A DNA stretch of 64,000 nt from SSF14 sp037045585 (GTDB lineage: Bacteria; Actinomycetota; Acidimicrobiia; Acidimicrobiales; Microtrichaceae). Position 1 is the first letter of the stretch. Each line of letters opens with the position of its first letter. The stretch lies in assembly GCA_037045585.1 (NCBI GenBank), contig JBAOIR010000051.1:68265-132264 (forward strand), written 5' to 3'. The notes below the pieces were generated by a model that ran no database searches, had not been told where the DNA came from, and was given only the letters and a program-made list of their open reading frames with translations. Positions 43,153-51,372 of the stretch are shown piece after piece. The translations under genes and the position numbers were made by a program.

Positions 43153-44582
43153 TCAGGCGTCGGCGCAGGCTCCGGCAGGTACGGCCCAACGCAGCTCGGT
43201 GCCACATCGCTCACCCGGTAACAGGTCGACGCTGCCGCCCAGACCTGCGGCGGCTCACGCAGGTTGACGAGGCCGTGCCCTCCGACGACCTCGCCGGCGA
43301 TGCCCTTGCCGTCGTCCGCGACCGTCACCACGACCTCGTCGCCGACGGTCAGCGAGACGCGAACGTTGCGGGCGCCCGCGTGCTTCGCTGCGTTCGCCAT
43401 GGCCTCCATGACGACCGGAACGAGGTGATCCGCAATGGCGGGGTCGAGGGTCTCGATCGGGCCGTCGAACTGGACGCGGGTCTCGATCGCGGCGTTGCTG
43501 CCGATCTCGGTGATCGCGTCCATGATCCGGCCGCGGAGACCACCCATCGTCGGGGTCGACGCCCCCAGCGAGAAGATCGCTGAGCGAAGCTCCCGGATCG
43601 TCGTGTCGAGTTCCTCGATCGTCCGTTCCAACCGCGGCCGCACGACGTCGTCGGCGACGCGGAGCACCGACTGCAGGCCCAGCCCGGCGGCGAACAACCG
43701 TTGGATGACCGTGTCGTGCAGATCGTGGGCGATGCGTTCACGATCGTCGACGAGCATCACGATCCGCTCGGCCTCGAGGAGCGCCGCCTGGTTGTCGCGG
43801 ATGACCTGCTCGGCAGCGAGCCGATCGGTGATGTCGCGCCCCATCGCCACCACCCACTGGGTGCCGTCGAACCCGATGGGGCCGGCGCGGTACGTCTTCT
43901 CGACCGGGATCTCGACACCGTCACTGCGCATGAAGACCGACTCGAGGCGGATGGTCCGATCGGGGTCCGCCAGGAGCTCCGCGATCATCGCGTGGTAGTC
44001 CTCGACCGCCGTGGTGGGGTTGAAGTGCAACGGCGTCATGTTGAGCAGCTCGGACCGGGTGTAGCCGACCATCCGCTCGGTGCCGGCGTTCACGTACAGC
44101 AACTGCAGCGTCGTGGCGTCGAAGATGAGGATCGCGTCGTCGCTCAGGTCGAGGGAGTGGAGCACCCGGTGGAGGTGGTCCTCGGAGGCGACCCGCTCGG
44201 TGATGTCGCGGACGGCGGCCACCACGAAGCGCCCTGCGGGCGACGTGAACGGGCTCAGGCTGATTTCGGCGTGGAACTCGGTGTCGTCGGCGCGTCGCGC
44301 CCGGAGCAGCAGGCCGGCACCCATCGATCGCACCTCGGGGCGGGCACGGAACCGGGTCCGGTGCGCCCGGTGCGCCCCGCGGAGATCGGTCGGCAACAGG
44401 TCGTCGACCGACGACCCGACGAGGCCGTCGTCGCCGGTTCGGAACATCTCCCTCGCCTGACGGTTCGCGAACACGATCTCGCCCGATTCGGCGGCGACCA
44501 CGATGCCGTCCGGAGCGAAGTCGAGCATCGCCCACGAGGTCGGCCCGCCGATTTCACCGACATTGGGAGCGCTGGTGTCCAC
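43153..44582 (-). CDS. PAS-PAS sensor histidine kinase (DosS-like output), one frameshift
   Basis: GTG at 44582. PAS domain 1 covers about residues 19-125 (LDFAPDGIVVAAESGEIVFA ... VVAAVRDITERV). PAS 2 covers about 130-255 (LDLSDDAILIFDATTLQLLY ... WVVAMGRDITDR). A HisKA_3 domain (RERIAHDLHDTVIQRLFAAG, His as phospho-acceptor) and HATPase (MEAMANAAKHAGARNVRVSL, VADDGKGIAGEV, GGHGLVNL) follow. A base is missing near 43247; with it restored the C-terminus continues as RAAGLGGSVDLLPGERCGTE and ends at 43153. The dimerisation domain is of the DevS class, but the heme-type GAF inputs of DosS are absent. It probably pairs with the two response regulators. Confidence 0.88.
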
Positions 44583-44629
44583 GAGACCTCCGGGCGGGCG
44601 AACGTTCCACCCGCAGGTAGTCTTACCCA

Positions 44630-44644
44630 CATCACCCGGTGATG
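44630..44644. promoter_or_regulatory. Inverted repeat between CoA-binding gene and kinase
   Basis: CATCACCCGGTGATG has 7-bp arms around one base. It could be an operator for the kinase promoter or a weak terminator for the gene ending at 44660. Confidence 0.4.
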
Positions 44645-44659
44645 CACGTTGGCGACGGG

Positions 44660-45166
44660 TCAGCGAACGGGCTCGGAACCGACGACCAGGGCATGGCGAC
44701 CGCGACGTGCCGCCCGGTGGACACGGTGGAACCACCCCACCGGTTCGAGGAACATGAGCGGGCACGCTCCCGGCACCACGTCGACGCCGGCCTCGGCGCA
44801 GGTGCGCACCGCCTCGTCGGAGGCCGCGCCGGGTCCGCCCAGCCCCTGGAACAACCAGATCTTGTCGATGCCGCAGTCGATGCACTCGCGGACCACGCCG
44901 ACGGCATGGTCCGCGCTCACGACGATGATGACGCCGTCGAGCGCTCCGGGCACCGATGCCACGTCGTGGTGAACGACGTCGCCGTCGACCGACACCGCGC
45001 TCGGGTGTACCGGCACGGGCTCGTAGCCGTGTGCCTTCAGCTCGGTGTAGATGGTGCGGGCGAAGTTCTTGGGGTCGTCGGACGCTCCGACGACGGCGAT
45101 GCGGTGGCCGGCGAGGAACTGCTCGACCACGGACTCCTGGACGGGATGCTGTTGGTTCGATGCCAT
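44660..45166 (-). CDS. CoA-binding protein (YccU-like)
   Basis: The 168-residue protein is a CoA_binding_2 Rossmann domain: RIAVVGASDDPKNFARTIYT, GYEPVPVHPSAVSVDGDVVH, GVIIVVSADHAVGVVREC and IDKIWLFQGLGGPGAASDEA. It may bind CoA or a nucleotide as a regulator; function unknown. A DosR-like box lies 34 bases upstream of the ATG. Confidence 0.85.
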   Translation of the reverse strand: MASNQQHPVQESVVEQFLAGHRIAVVGASDDPKNFARTIYTELKAHGYEPVPVHPSAVSVDGDVVHHDVASVPGALDGVIIVVSADHAVGVVRECIDCGIDKIWLFQGLGGPGAASDEAVRTCAEAGVDVVPGACPLMFLEPVGWFHRVHRAARRGRHALVVGSEPVR

Positions 45167-45200
45167 GTGGTGATCGTCCGCCCGTACCCGGGCCCCGCAC

Positions 45201-45215
45201 AGAGCCGAAGGTCCC
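45201..45215. promoter_or_regulatory. DosR-like box, CoA-binding protein
   Basis: AGAGCCGAAGGTCCC, reverse GGGACCTTCGGCTCT, one mismatch from consensus. It is 34 bases from the start at 45166 and just after the carbamate kinase stop side. Confidence 0.72.
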
Positions 45216-45242
45216 TCGGGGCCCGTCCGCGGAGCGACCCGA

Positions 45243-46146
45243 TCAGGCCGTGACGCGGGTGCCGGCGACGCCCTCGAGGATCTGCGGCAGGTCGTCGAGC
45301 GCTCCGATCACGGCCGGACCCCGCCCGAACCGCGCGAACCGGCTCGCCGCCGCGACCTTCGGCCCCATCGACCCGGCGGGGAAGCTCAGGGAATCGATCT
45401 CCTCCGCCGTCACGAGGCCGAGGGGGCGGGCGTCGTCGGTCCCGAAGCCCTCGACCACGTTGGGCACGTCGGTCAGGAGCACCAGCAGGTCGGAGTGGAG
45501 CTGCAGCGCGAGCAGCGCCGCCACGCTGTCCTTGTCGATCACGGCCTCGACGCCGACGAGCCCCGTCGTCGGAGTGAGCGACCGGCACGCCGCCACCGCC
45601 GGCGCAGACCACCGTCGTGCCGCGTTCGAGCAGCTGCTCGACGAGCGGGCGTTCGACGACGTCGACCGGGTCGGGGCTGGCAACCACCCGCCGCCAGCGA
45701 TCCCCGTCGGGGGCGACAGTCCAACCCCGCTCGGCGGCGAGCCGGTGGGCGTCGCCCTCGGAATAGGTCGCGCCGACGAACTTGGTCGGCGTGTCGAACG
45801 CCGGATCGGTGGGATCGACCAGCGTCTGGGTCACGAGGCTCACGATCGGACGCCGGAGACCGGCGGCCGCGATCGAGCGTTGCAGCCAGTACCCGATCAA
45901 CCCCTGTGTCTCCGCGACCAGGGCATCGAGGGGATACGGCCGCGTCAGCGAGTGGTCGTCGGCGCTCTCGAGCGCCAGCAGGCCCACCTGGGGTCCGTTG
46001 CCGTGGGTGATCACCAACTGATGGTGGGCGGCGACGGCGGCAAGGGCCGGGGCAACGGCTGCGACGTGTTCGACCTGGACCGAGGCGTCCGGGACCGCTC
46101 CGCGGGGCAACAGCGCGTTGCCCCCCAGGGCGATCAGGATGCGCAC
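45243..46146 (-). CDS. arcC: Carbamate kinase, one frameshift
   Basis: Carbamate kinase makes ATP from carbamoyl phosphate and ADP, the last step of arginine fermentation. GTG at 46146 gives RILIALGGNALLPRGA, VITHGNGPQVGLLALES and VAETQGLIGYWLQRSI. After a one-base insertion near 45585 the sequence resumes as GLVGVEAVIDKDSVAALLAL, LLVLLTDVPNVV, FPAGSMGPKVAAASRFAR and ends ILEGVAGTRVTA. About 300 residues, normal length. It overlaps the tandem-Usp gene upstream by 13 bases and so belongs to that box-driven transcript. Confidence 0.9.
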
Positions 46147-47090
46147 TCGAGCACCGGCCCATCGACCTCCGGGATGGCCGCTGCGGGCACGACCACCACC
46201 GGGCAGTTCGCCGTTCGCACGCAGTGGCGACCGGTCGAACCCACCATCCGCTCCACGAGGCCGTGGGGGCGAGGCGTGCCGACGACCAGCATCGACGCGT
46301 CGGCGGACGCCTCGACCAGCCGGTGAGTGGCGTCACCGACGACGACGCGCCACGCCACCGAACGCGGCCGGCCACCGATCACGGCCACCTCCGTCAGCAA
46401 ATGGTCGAGGAACCGTCGCACGTTCTTGGACGTCACCTCGTCGACGTCGGGAGGCAACTCGGCGAGGTCGGGGCGCAGGACCGAATCGACCTCGTGGGCG
46501 TGGACCACGACCAGCCGACGACCGAGGCGACCGGCCTCGAGGACCGCCCACCGCAGCGCGTCGCGTGCCGCAGGGGTGTCCTCCACACCGACGACCACCG
46601 GGCCGTCGGCAGGAGCGGACGCCTGTTCACCGACAACGACGACCGGAACCGACGAGAGCGCCAGGCACCGTTCGGCCACCGACCCGAGCACCGCCCGGGC
46701 GAGCGTGCCCCGCCCGTGAGTCCCCACGACCAGCATCCCGGCGTGCCGCGAACTCTCGCTGAGTACCGTTGCAGGCTCACCGGCGACCGCGATCGTCTCG
46801 ACGGCGGGAGCGCCCGCGCCGAGTCGCGTCCGGACCGTCTCGGCGGCCTCGGTCACGATCTCCTCGGCCGCCGCCTCGAAGATCGTCGGATCGACGAAGG
46901 TCGGCGGCACGACCGGGGTCGTGAACGCGAGCGCAGGAACGACCCACGCCGCAACGATCCGGAGTGGCACACCCCGTTGCGCCGCCTCGACGGCAGCCCA
47001 CAGGAGCGCCTGGGTCGAGTCGGACGACCCGTCGACGCCGACAACGACCGGGCGGGAACCCGCGGGAAGGTGGTGAAGGTAGGAGTCCAT
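46134..47090 (-). CDS. Tandem universal stress protein
   Basis: Two UspA domains: residues about 13-155 (VVVGVDGSSDSTQALLWA ... LVVGTHGRGTLARAVLGSVA) and about 165-310 (VVVGVEDTPAARDALRWA ... LVVGTPRPHGLVERMVGSTG). The G-2x-G-9x-G(S) ATP-binding pattern is kept in domain 1 and altered in domain 2. The ATG at 47090 is chosen because it is 35 bases from the box, as for other island genes; 47108 is also in frame. Similar tandem Usp proteins (Rv2623, Rv1996 types) are DosR targets in Mycobacterium tuberculosis. Confidence 0.88.
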   Translation of the reverse strand: MDSYLHHLPAGSRPVVVGVDGSSDSTQALLWAAVEAAQRGVPLRIVAAWVVPALAFTTPVVPPTFVDPTIFEAAAEEIVTEAAETVRTRLGAGAPAVETIAVAGEPATVLSESSRHAGMLVVGTHGRGTLARAVLGSVAERCLALSSVPVVVVGEQASAPADGPVVVGVEDTPAARDALRWAVLEAGRLGRRLVVVHAHEVDSVLRPDLAELPPDVDEVTSKNVRRFLDHLLTEVAVIGGRPRSVAWRVVVGDATHRLVEASADASMLVVGTPRPHGLVERMVGSTGRHCVRTANCPVVVVPAAAIPEVDGPVLECAS

Positions 47091-47125
47091 GGCTCCCATC
47101 GTCGACATGGCCGCAGGACCGGGAC

Positions 47126-47140
47126 AGGGCCAAAGGTCAC
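47126..47140. promoter_or_regulatory. DosR-like box, Usp-arcC side
   Basis: AGGGCCAAAGGTCAC, reverse GTGACCTTTGGCCCT; 35 bases before the Usp ATG at 47090. Confidence 0.75.
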
Positions 47141-47147
47141 CACGGCC

Positions 47148-47162
47148 GTGACCTTCGACCCT
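47148..47162. promoter_or_regulatory. DosR-like box, P-type ATPase operon side
   Basis: GTGACCTTCGACCCT; 34 bases before the ATG at 47197. With the box at 47126 it forms a back-to-back pair for divergent promoters. Confidence 0.75.
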
Positions 47163-47196
47163 GCCGAAGCGCCGCAGTTCCGACGACCATGCACGA

Positions 47197-47955
47197 ATGA
47201 ATCTCTCCGACCGGTCCGGACCGGTCCGACCGAACGGCGGCCTCGGAGCGCTCCAGGCCGTGTGGACCGACGGCTTCGACGAGATGCGCCCCCTCCTGCG
47301 GACGATTCGGGACCGCGACGCCCAGCGCCGGATCGAGATCCTGGTGCTCCGTTACCTCGGTGGACGAGCCGAGCTCTTCGACCGGTTCGCCGACGGCTGG
47401 GCGGGACCGCCGTCCCTCGCCCACCACGACGCTGCGCTGCACCTGCATCGGCTCGCCCGCGACGAGCTCCGCCGGACGGCGCGGAGCGGCGTGCTCAGCA
47501 GCGAGTTCAGAGATCTCCAGGCCCGGTGCTGCCGCCACCTCGAACTCGGCCGGGTCCGGTCCGTGCTGGTCGGCGGCGCCCCCTCCGAACGGTCGAGCCG
47601 GATCGCCGACGCGCTCGGCAACCGACATGGGGCCGTTGTGCTCCGCCATGGCGACGAGGGTCCCGACGAGGCGGGCCACCGCCACCTCCTGCAACGCGCC
47701 GAGCGGTTGCTGCACCTCGGCGAACACGTGGTGCTCGACGCCCCCTGGGCGAACGACCCCGTCCGTGAGGCGGCGCGGGATTCGGCACTCCGCTCGTCGT
47801 CCGACGTCGTCGAGCTGTGGTGCCACCCGCCGGTCCCCGACGGAGACCCCCACAGCTACGACCCCTGGCCGGAGGCGACCGTCCTCGCCCCCGACCTCGG
47901 GCTGGATCACTCGGTCGACGTGGCGTCCGCAGCGTGCGGATGGCCGACACCGTGA
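47197..47955 (+). CDS. AAA-kinase-like protein with degenerate P-loop
   Basis: The 252-residue protein has an N-terminal helical half (about 1-120). Its C-terminal half looks like the small ATP-dependent kinases fused to aminoglycoside-phosphotransferase-like proteins: GAVVLRHGDEG, then LLQRAERLLHLGEHVVLDAP, then DVVELWCHPP. The expected GxxGxGKST loop reads GGAPSERSSRIADALGN with no GKS/T, so ATP binding is doubtful. In M. tuberculosis, Rv2004c of the DosR regulon carries an intact version of such a domain. It is the first gene of the P-type ATPase operon, which it overlaps by 16 bases. Confidence 0.6.
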   Translation: MNLSDRSGPVRPNGGLGALQAVWTDGFDEMRPLLRTIRDRDAQRRIEILVLRYLGGRAELFDRFADGWAGPPSLAHHDAALHLHRLARDELRRTARSGVLSSEFRDLQARCCRHLELGRVRSVLVGGAPSERSSRIADALGNRHGAVVLRHGDEGPDEAGHRHLLQRAERLLHLGEHVVLDAPWANDPVREAARDSALRSSSDVVELWCHPPVPDGDPHSYDPWPEATVLAPDLGLDHSVDVASAACGWPTP

Positions 47956-50567
47956 CCCTCACGACCGGCGACGGTACGGCGGCCACGCCGGCACCCGCCA
48001 CGACGGGCCTGACCGACGCCGAGGCGGATCGCCGCCACCGCGCCGACGGGCCCAACCGTGTGCCCCCACCCCCGCCGCGACCGGCGTGGCGACGGCTCCT
48101 CGGCGAACTCACCCACTTCTTTGCGCTCATGCTCTGGGTCGCCGGCGCCCTGGCCGTGGTCGCAGGGATGCCACAGCTCGGGGTCGCCATCTTCGTCGTC
48201 ATCGTCGTCAACGGACTGTTCGCCTTCGCCCAGGAGGGTCGGGCCGAGCAGGCGGCACAACGCCTTCGGGAGCTCCTCCCGGCGAGCGTCATCGTGGTTC
48301 GAGACGGTGCGCCGCGATCGATCGACGCCGCCGACGTCGTCGTGGGCGACCTCGTGGTGCTCGCCCCGGGCGACCGGGTCCCCGCCGACATCGAGCTCGT
48401 CGACGCCGACGGGGTGTCGTTCGACACCTCGACCCTCACCGGTGAGAGCGTGCCGGTGGCCGCCGGCCCCGGTGACGCTGCGTTCGCCGGCACCTACCTC
48501 GTCACCGGGTCGGGAACCGGCGTCGTGACCGGGATCGCCGGGAGCACACGGCTGGCCGGGATCGCCCACCTGGCCGCCACGGTCCAGCACCCGCGGAGCC
48601 CGCTCGCCCACGAGATCGATCGGGTGGTCAGGGTCGTCGCCGTGATCGCCGTCGCGGTCGGCGTCGTCTTCTTCGGGTTGTCCCTCCTCCTCGGCTCACC
48701 GGCCCGCGACGGCCTGCTGTTCGCCATCGGGGTCACGGTGGCGTTGGTGCCCGAGGGGCTCCTGCCCACCATGACGTTGTCGTTGGCGATGGGCGCACAG
48801 CGGATGGCGCAGCGCAACGCCCTGGTCCGACACCTCGAAGCCGTCGAAACGCTCGGCTCGACGACCTTCATCTGCACCGACAAGACGGGCACGCTGACCC
48901 GCAACCAGATGACCGTCGTGAGGGTGTGGACCCCCGCCGGTGACGTCGCGATCGACGGGCCAGGCTACGAACCGACGGGTTCGGTCACGGGCGGGGTCGA
49001 CGCGACCTCGGCCGCGGCGCGTGTGGCCGAGGTCGCGCTCGCCGCGTCCCAGGGCCGGGTACGCGACCACGACGGGGCGTGGGTCGCAGTGGGCGACCCG
49101 ATGGAGGCGGCCATCGACGCGCTGGCGCGGCGGCTCGCCGGATCGACCGATGCCGTCGCCACGCCGACGATCCTGCGCCGCAACGCGTTCGACCCAACCC
49201 GGCGCCGGGAGTCCGTGCTCGTCGACGGGGCCCTGTACGTGAAAGGAGCGCCAGATGCGGTGCTCGGTCGGTGCCGCGACCGGGCAGCGGTTGACACGGC
49301 GACCCGGGCCCTCGACGAGATGACCGCCGCCGGTCTCCGGGTGCTGGCCATCGCGTCGCGCCCAGCGCAGGGAGCGACCGACTGGACCTCGATCGACGAG
49401 GCCGAGTCCGATCTCGACCTCGTGGGCCTGATCGCACTCCACGACCCGCCTCGGACCAACGTCGCCGCAGCGATCGCCGCCGCCCGCTCAGCCGGCGTGA
49501 AGTTGGCGATGGTGACCGGTGACCACCCTGCGACGGCGCGGGCGATCGCCGCCCAGGTGGGGTTCTTCGTCGGCGACGAACTCGTGATCGTGGGCAAGGA
49601 CCTGCCGACCGACGACGACCTGCTCGGCGCGTTGATCGACCACGACGGAGTGGTCATCGGGCGCGTCACACCCGAGGACAAGCTGCGCATCGCGACGGCG
49701 TTGCAGGCCCGCGGCCACGTCGTCGCCATGACGGGCGACGGCGCCAACGACGGGCCCGCCCTGCAGCGGGCCGACGTGGGCGTGGCCATGGGGCGTAGCG
49801 GCACCGACGTCGCCCGCGAGGCGGCCGACCTGGTGCTCCTCGACGACGACTTCGCGACGATCGTCGCGGCGATCGAGCAGGGTCGGGCCACGTTCTCCAA
49901 CATCCGCCGGTTCCTCACCTATCACCTGACCGACAACGTGGCAGAGCTCACGCCGTTCGCCGTCTGGGCGCTGTCGGGCGGCCGGTTCCCGCTCGCCCTC
50001 GGGGTGCTGCAGATCCTCTGTCTCGACATCGGCACCGATCTCCTTCCGGCGTTGGGCCTCGGCAACGAACCTCCCTCGGAGGGCACCCTCAGCCGGCCGC
50101 CCGAGGGCCGCCACCTGATCGACCGTTCGCTGATCGTCCGGGTGTTCGGGGTGCTCGGGCCCGTCGAAGCGTTGATGGAGATGACGGCGTTCGTCGTCGC
50201 GCTCGTCGCCGCCGGGTGGCGACCGGGCGACGCCTTCCCCACCGGTCACGCGCTCCTGGCAGCGTCGGGCGCAGCCTTCGCCGCGGTGGTGTTCGGGCAG
50301 ATGGCCAACGCGTTCGCCTGCCGCAGCGCCACCCGGCCGGTGGGCCTGCGGTCGTGGCGAGGCAACCGGTACGTGACCGGCGCTGTCGTCGTCGAGCTGG
50401 CGGTCCTGGTCGGGTTCCTGTGCATCCCCGCCGTCGCCGACCTGCTCGAGCATGCCGCTCCCCCGCTCGCCGGCCTCGTCGCAGCCGGCGCCGCCATCCC
50501 GGCGGTACTGTTCGCGGATCGTGCCCACAAGTCGATTCGCGGCCGCCGGCGCCCGACCCCGGCCTGA
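47940..50567 (+). CDS. P-type cation ATPase, CtpF-like
   Basis: The 875-residue P2-type pump has an N-terminal cation-ATPase domain, TLTGESVP (actuator TGES), VALVPEGLLPTMTLSLAMGA (helix 4), phosphorylation site CTDKTGTLTRNQMT (about residue 315), MTGDGANDGPALQRADVGVA and a C-terminal bundle with LCLDIGTDLLPALGLG (helix 6). This resembles mycobacterial CtpF (Rv1997), a DosR-regulated Ca2+-type ATPase. It sits at the head of a metal-transport operon behind a DosR-like box. Confidence 0.9.
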   Translation: MADTVTLTTGDGTAATPAPATTGLTDAEADRRHRADGPNRVPPPPPRPAWRRLLGELTHFFALMLWVAGALAVVAGMPQLGVAIFVVIVVNGLFAFAQEGRAEQAAQRLRELLPASVIVVRDGAPRSIDAADVVVGDLVVLAPGDRVPADIELVDADGVSFDTSTLTGESVPVAAGPGDAAFAGTYLVTGSGTGVVTGIAGSTRLAGIAHLAATVQHPRSPLAHEIDRVVRVVAVIAVAVGVVFFGLSLLLGSPARDGLLFAIGVTVALVPEGLLPTMTLSLAMGAQRMAQRNALVRHLEAVETLGSTTFICTDKTGTLTRNQMTVVRVWTPAGDVAIDGPGYEPTGSVTGGVDATSAAARVAEVALAASQGRVRDHDGAWVAVGDPMEAAIDALARRLAGSTDAVATPTILRRNAFDPTRRRESVLVDGALYVKGAPDAVLGRCRDRAAVDTATRALDEMTAAGLRVLAIASRPAQGATDWTSIDEAESDLDLVGLIALHDPPRTNVAAAIAAARSAGVKLAMVTGDHPATARAIAAQVGFFVGDELVIVGKDLPTDDDLLGALIDHDGVVIGRVTPEDKLRIATALQARGHVVAMTGDGANDGPALQRADVGVAMGRSGTDVAREAADLVLLDDDFATIVAAIEQGRATFSNIRRFLTYHLTDNVAELTPFAVWALSGGRFPLALGVLQILCLDIGTDLLPALGLGNEPPSEGTLSRPPEGRHLIDRSLIVRVFGVLGPVEALMEMTAFVVALVAAGWRPGDAFPTGHALLAASGAAFAAVVFGQMANAFACRSATRPVGLRSWRGNRYVTGAVVVELAVLVGFLCIPAVADLLEHAAPPLAGLVAAGAAIPAVLFADRAHKSIRGRRRPTPA

Positions 50568-50568
50568 C

Positions 50569-51372
50569 GTGGACCCGCGGGTCCACCGGTTGACCGACCT
50601 CCTCGGCGCCGTCGTCGTCGACGGGACGGGCCGACGCATCGGCCGGGTGGCCGACCTGACGCTCCGTCTCGGACACGGCGACGCGACCGTCGACCGGTTG
50701 CTCGTCCGCCGAAGCGGGGCCACGACGACGCTCCCGTGGACGGCAGTGCGACGTGTCGACGTCCGACGTATCAGCGTCGGGACCCCGGGCGAGCCGGCTG
50801 TGGAGGCGCTGCGCCGAACCGACGAACCGCTCAGGCCCGACGAGGCACTCGCGTCCGACGAACTCCTGCTCGGCCGCGACGTGCTCGACACCCAGATCGT
50901 CGACCTCGACGGCCGCCGACTGGTCCGGGTCGTGGACGTCCTGCTCGCCGAAGGTCCCGACGGATCGCTCGTCGCCGTCGCCGCCCACATCGGGTTCGGA
51001 GCCGTGCTCCGGCGCCTCGGTCTGCGGCGACTGGGCCGCCGGCTCCACGACGACGCGGTGGCGTGGGAAGCGCTGCACCTCACGTCGGCGAGGGGCCACA
51101 CCGTCCAGCTCGCCACCCCGGCCGCCGTGGTGCACCACCTGACACCCGATGACCTCGGTGTCCTGCTCGATGCCGTGACGACCCAGGCGGGTGTGGAGAT
51201 CGTCCGCGCCGTCCACCCCGACCTGGCGACCGCCGCTCTGGCGACCTCGCACCCCCACACGCTCCGGCGGCTCAACCGGGCGCTCCATCACCCGGACTCC
51301 GTGCCCGTCCGGCGTACCCGCCGCCACGACGGGTGGCGACGTCGCATCTCCCCCCATCGGATGCCGCGGTGA
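50569..51372 (+). CDS. PRC-barrel / MgtE N-domain-like protein
   Basis: GTG at 50569. Two PRC-barrel-like repeats (DLLGAVVVDGTGRRIGRVAD and LLGRDVLDTQIVDLDGRRLV) are followed by a helical MgtE_N-type segment (LTPDDLGVLLDAVTTQAG, ATAALATSHPHTLRRLNRAL). The MgtE N domain senses Mg2+ in MgtE channels. The GTGA overlap with the following Nramp-like gene makes it the probable cytoplasmic regulatory partner of that transporter. Confidence 0.75.
   Translation: MDPRVHRLTDLLGAVVVDGTGRRIGRVADLTLRLGHGDATVDRLLVRRSGATTTLPWTAVRRVDVRRISVGTPGEPAVEALRRTDEPLRPDEALASDELLLGRDVLDTQIVDLDGRRLVRVVDVLLAEGPDGSLVAVAAHIGFGAVLRRLGLRRLGRRLHDDAVAWEALHLTSARGHTVQLATPAAVVHHLTPDDLGVLLDAVTTQAGVEIVRAVHPDLATAALATSHPHTLRRLNRALHHPDSVPVRRTRRHDGWRRRISPHRMPR

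Noticed and set aside
39360..45200. A 1946-codon open frame on the minus strand running through seven genes
   Set aside because: Only arcA (end) and the kinase use this frame; the rest is antisense to arcD and the DDAH-like gene. Long stop-free frames are common at this GC content.
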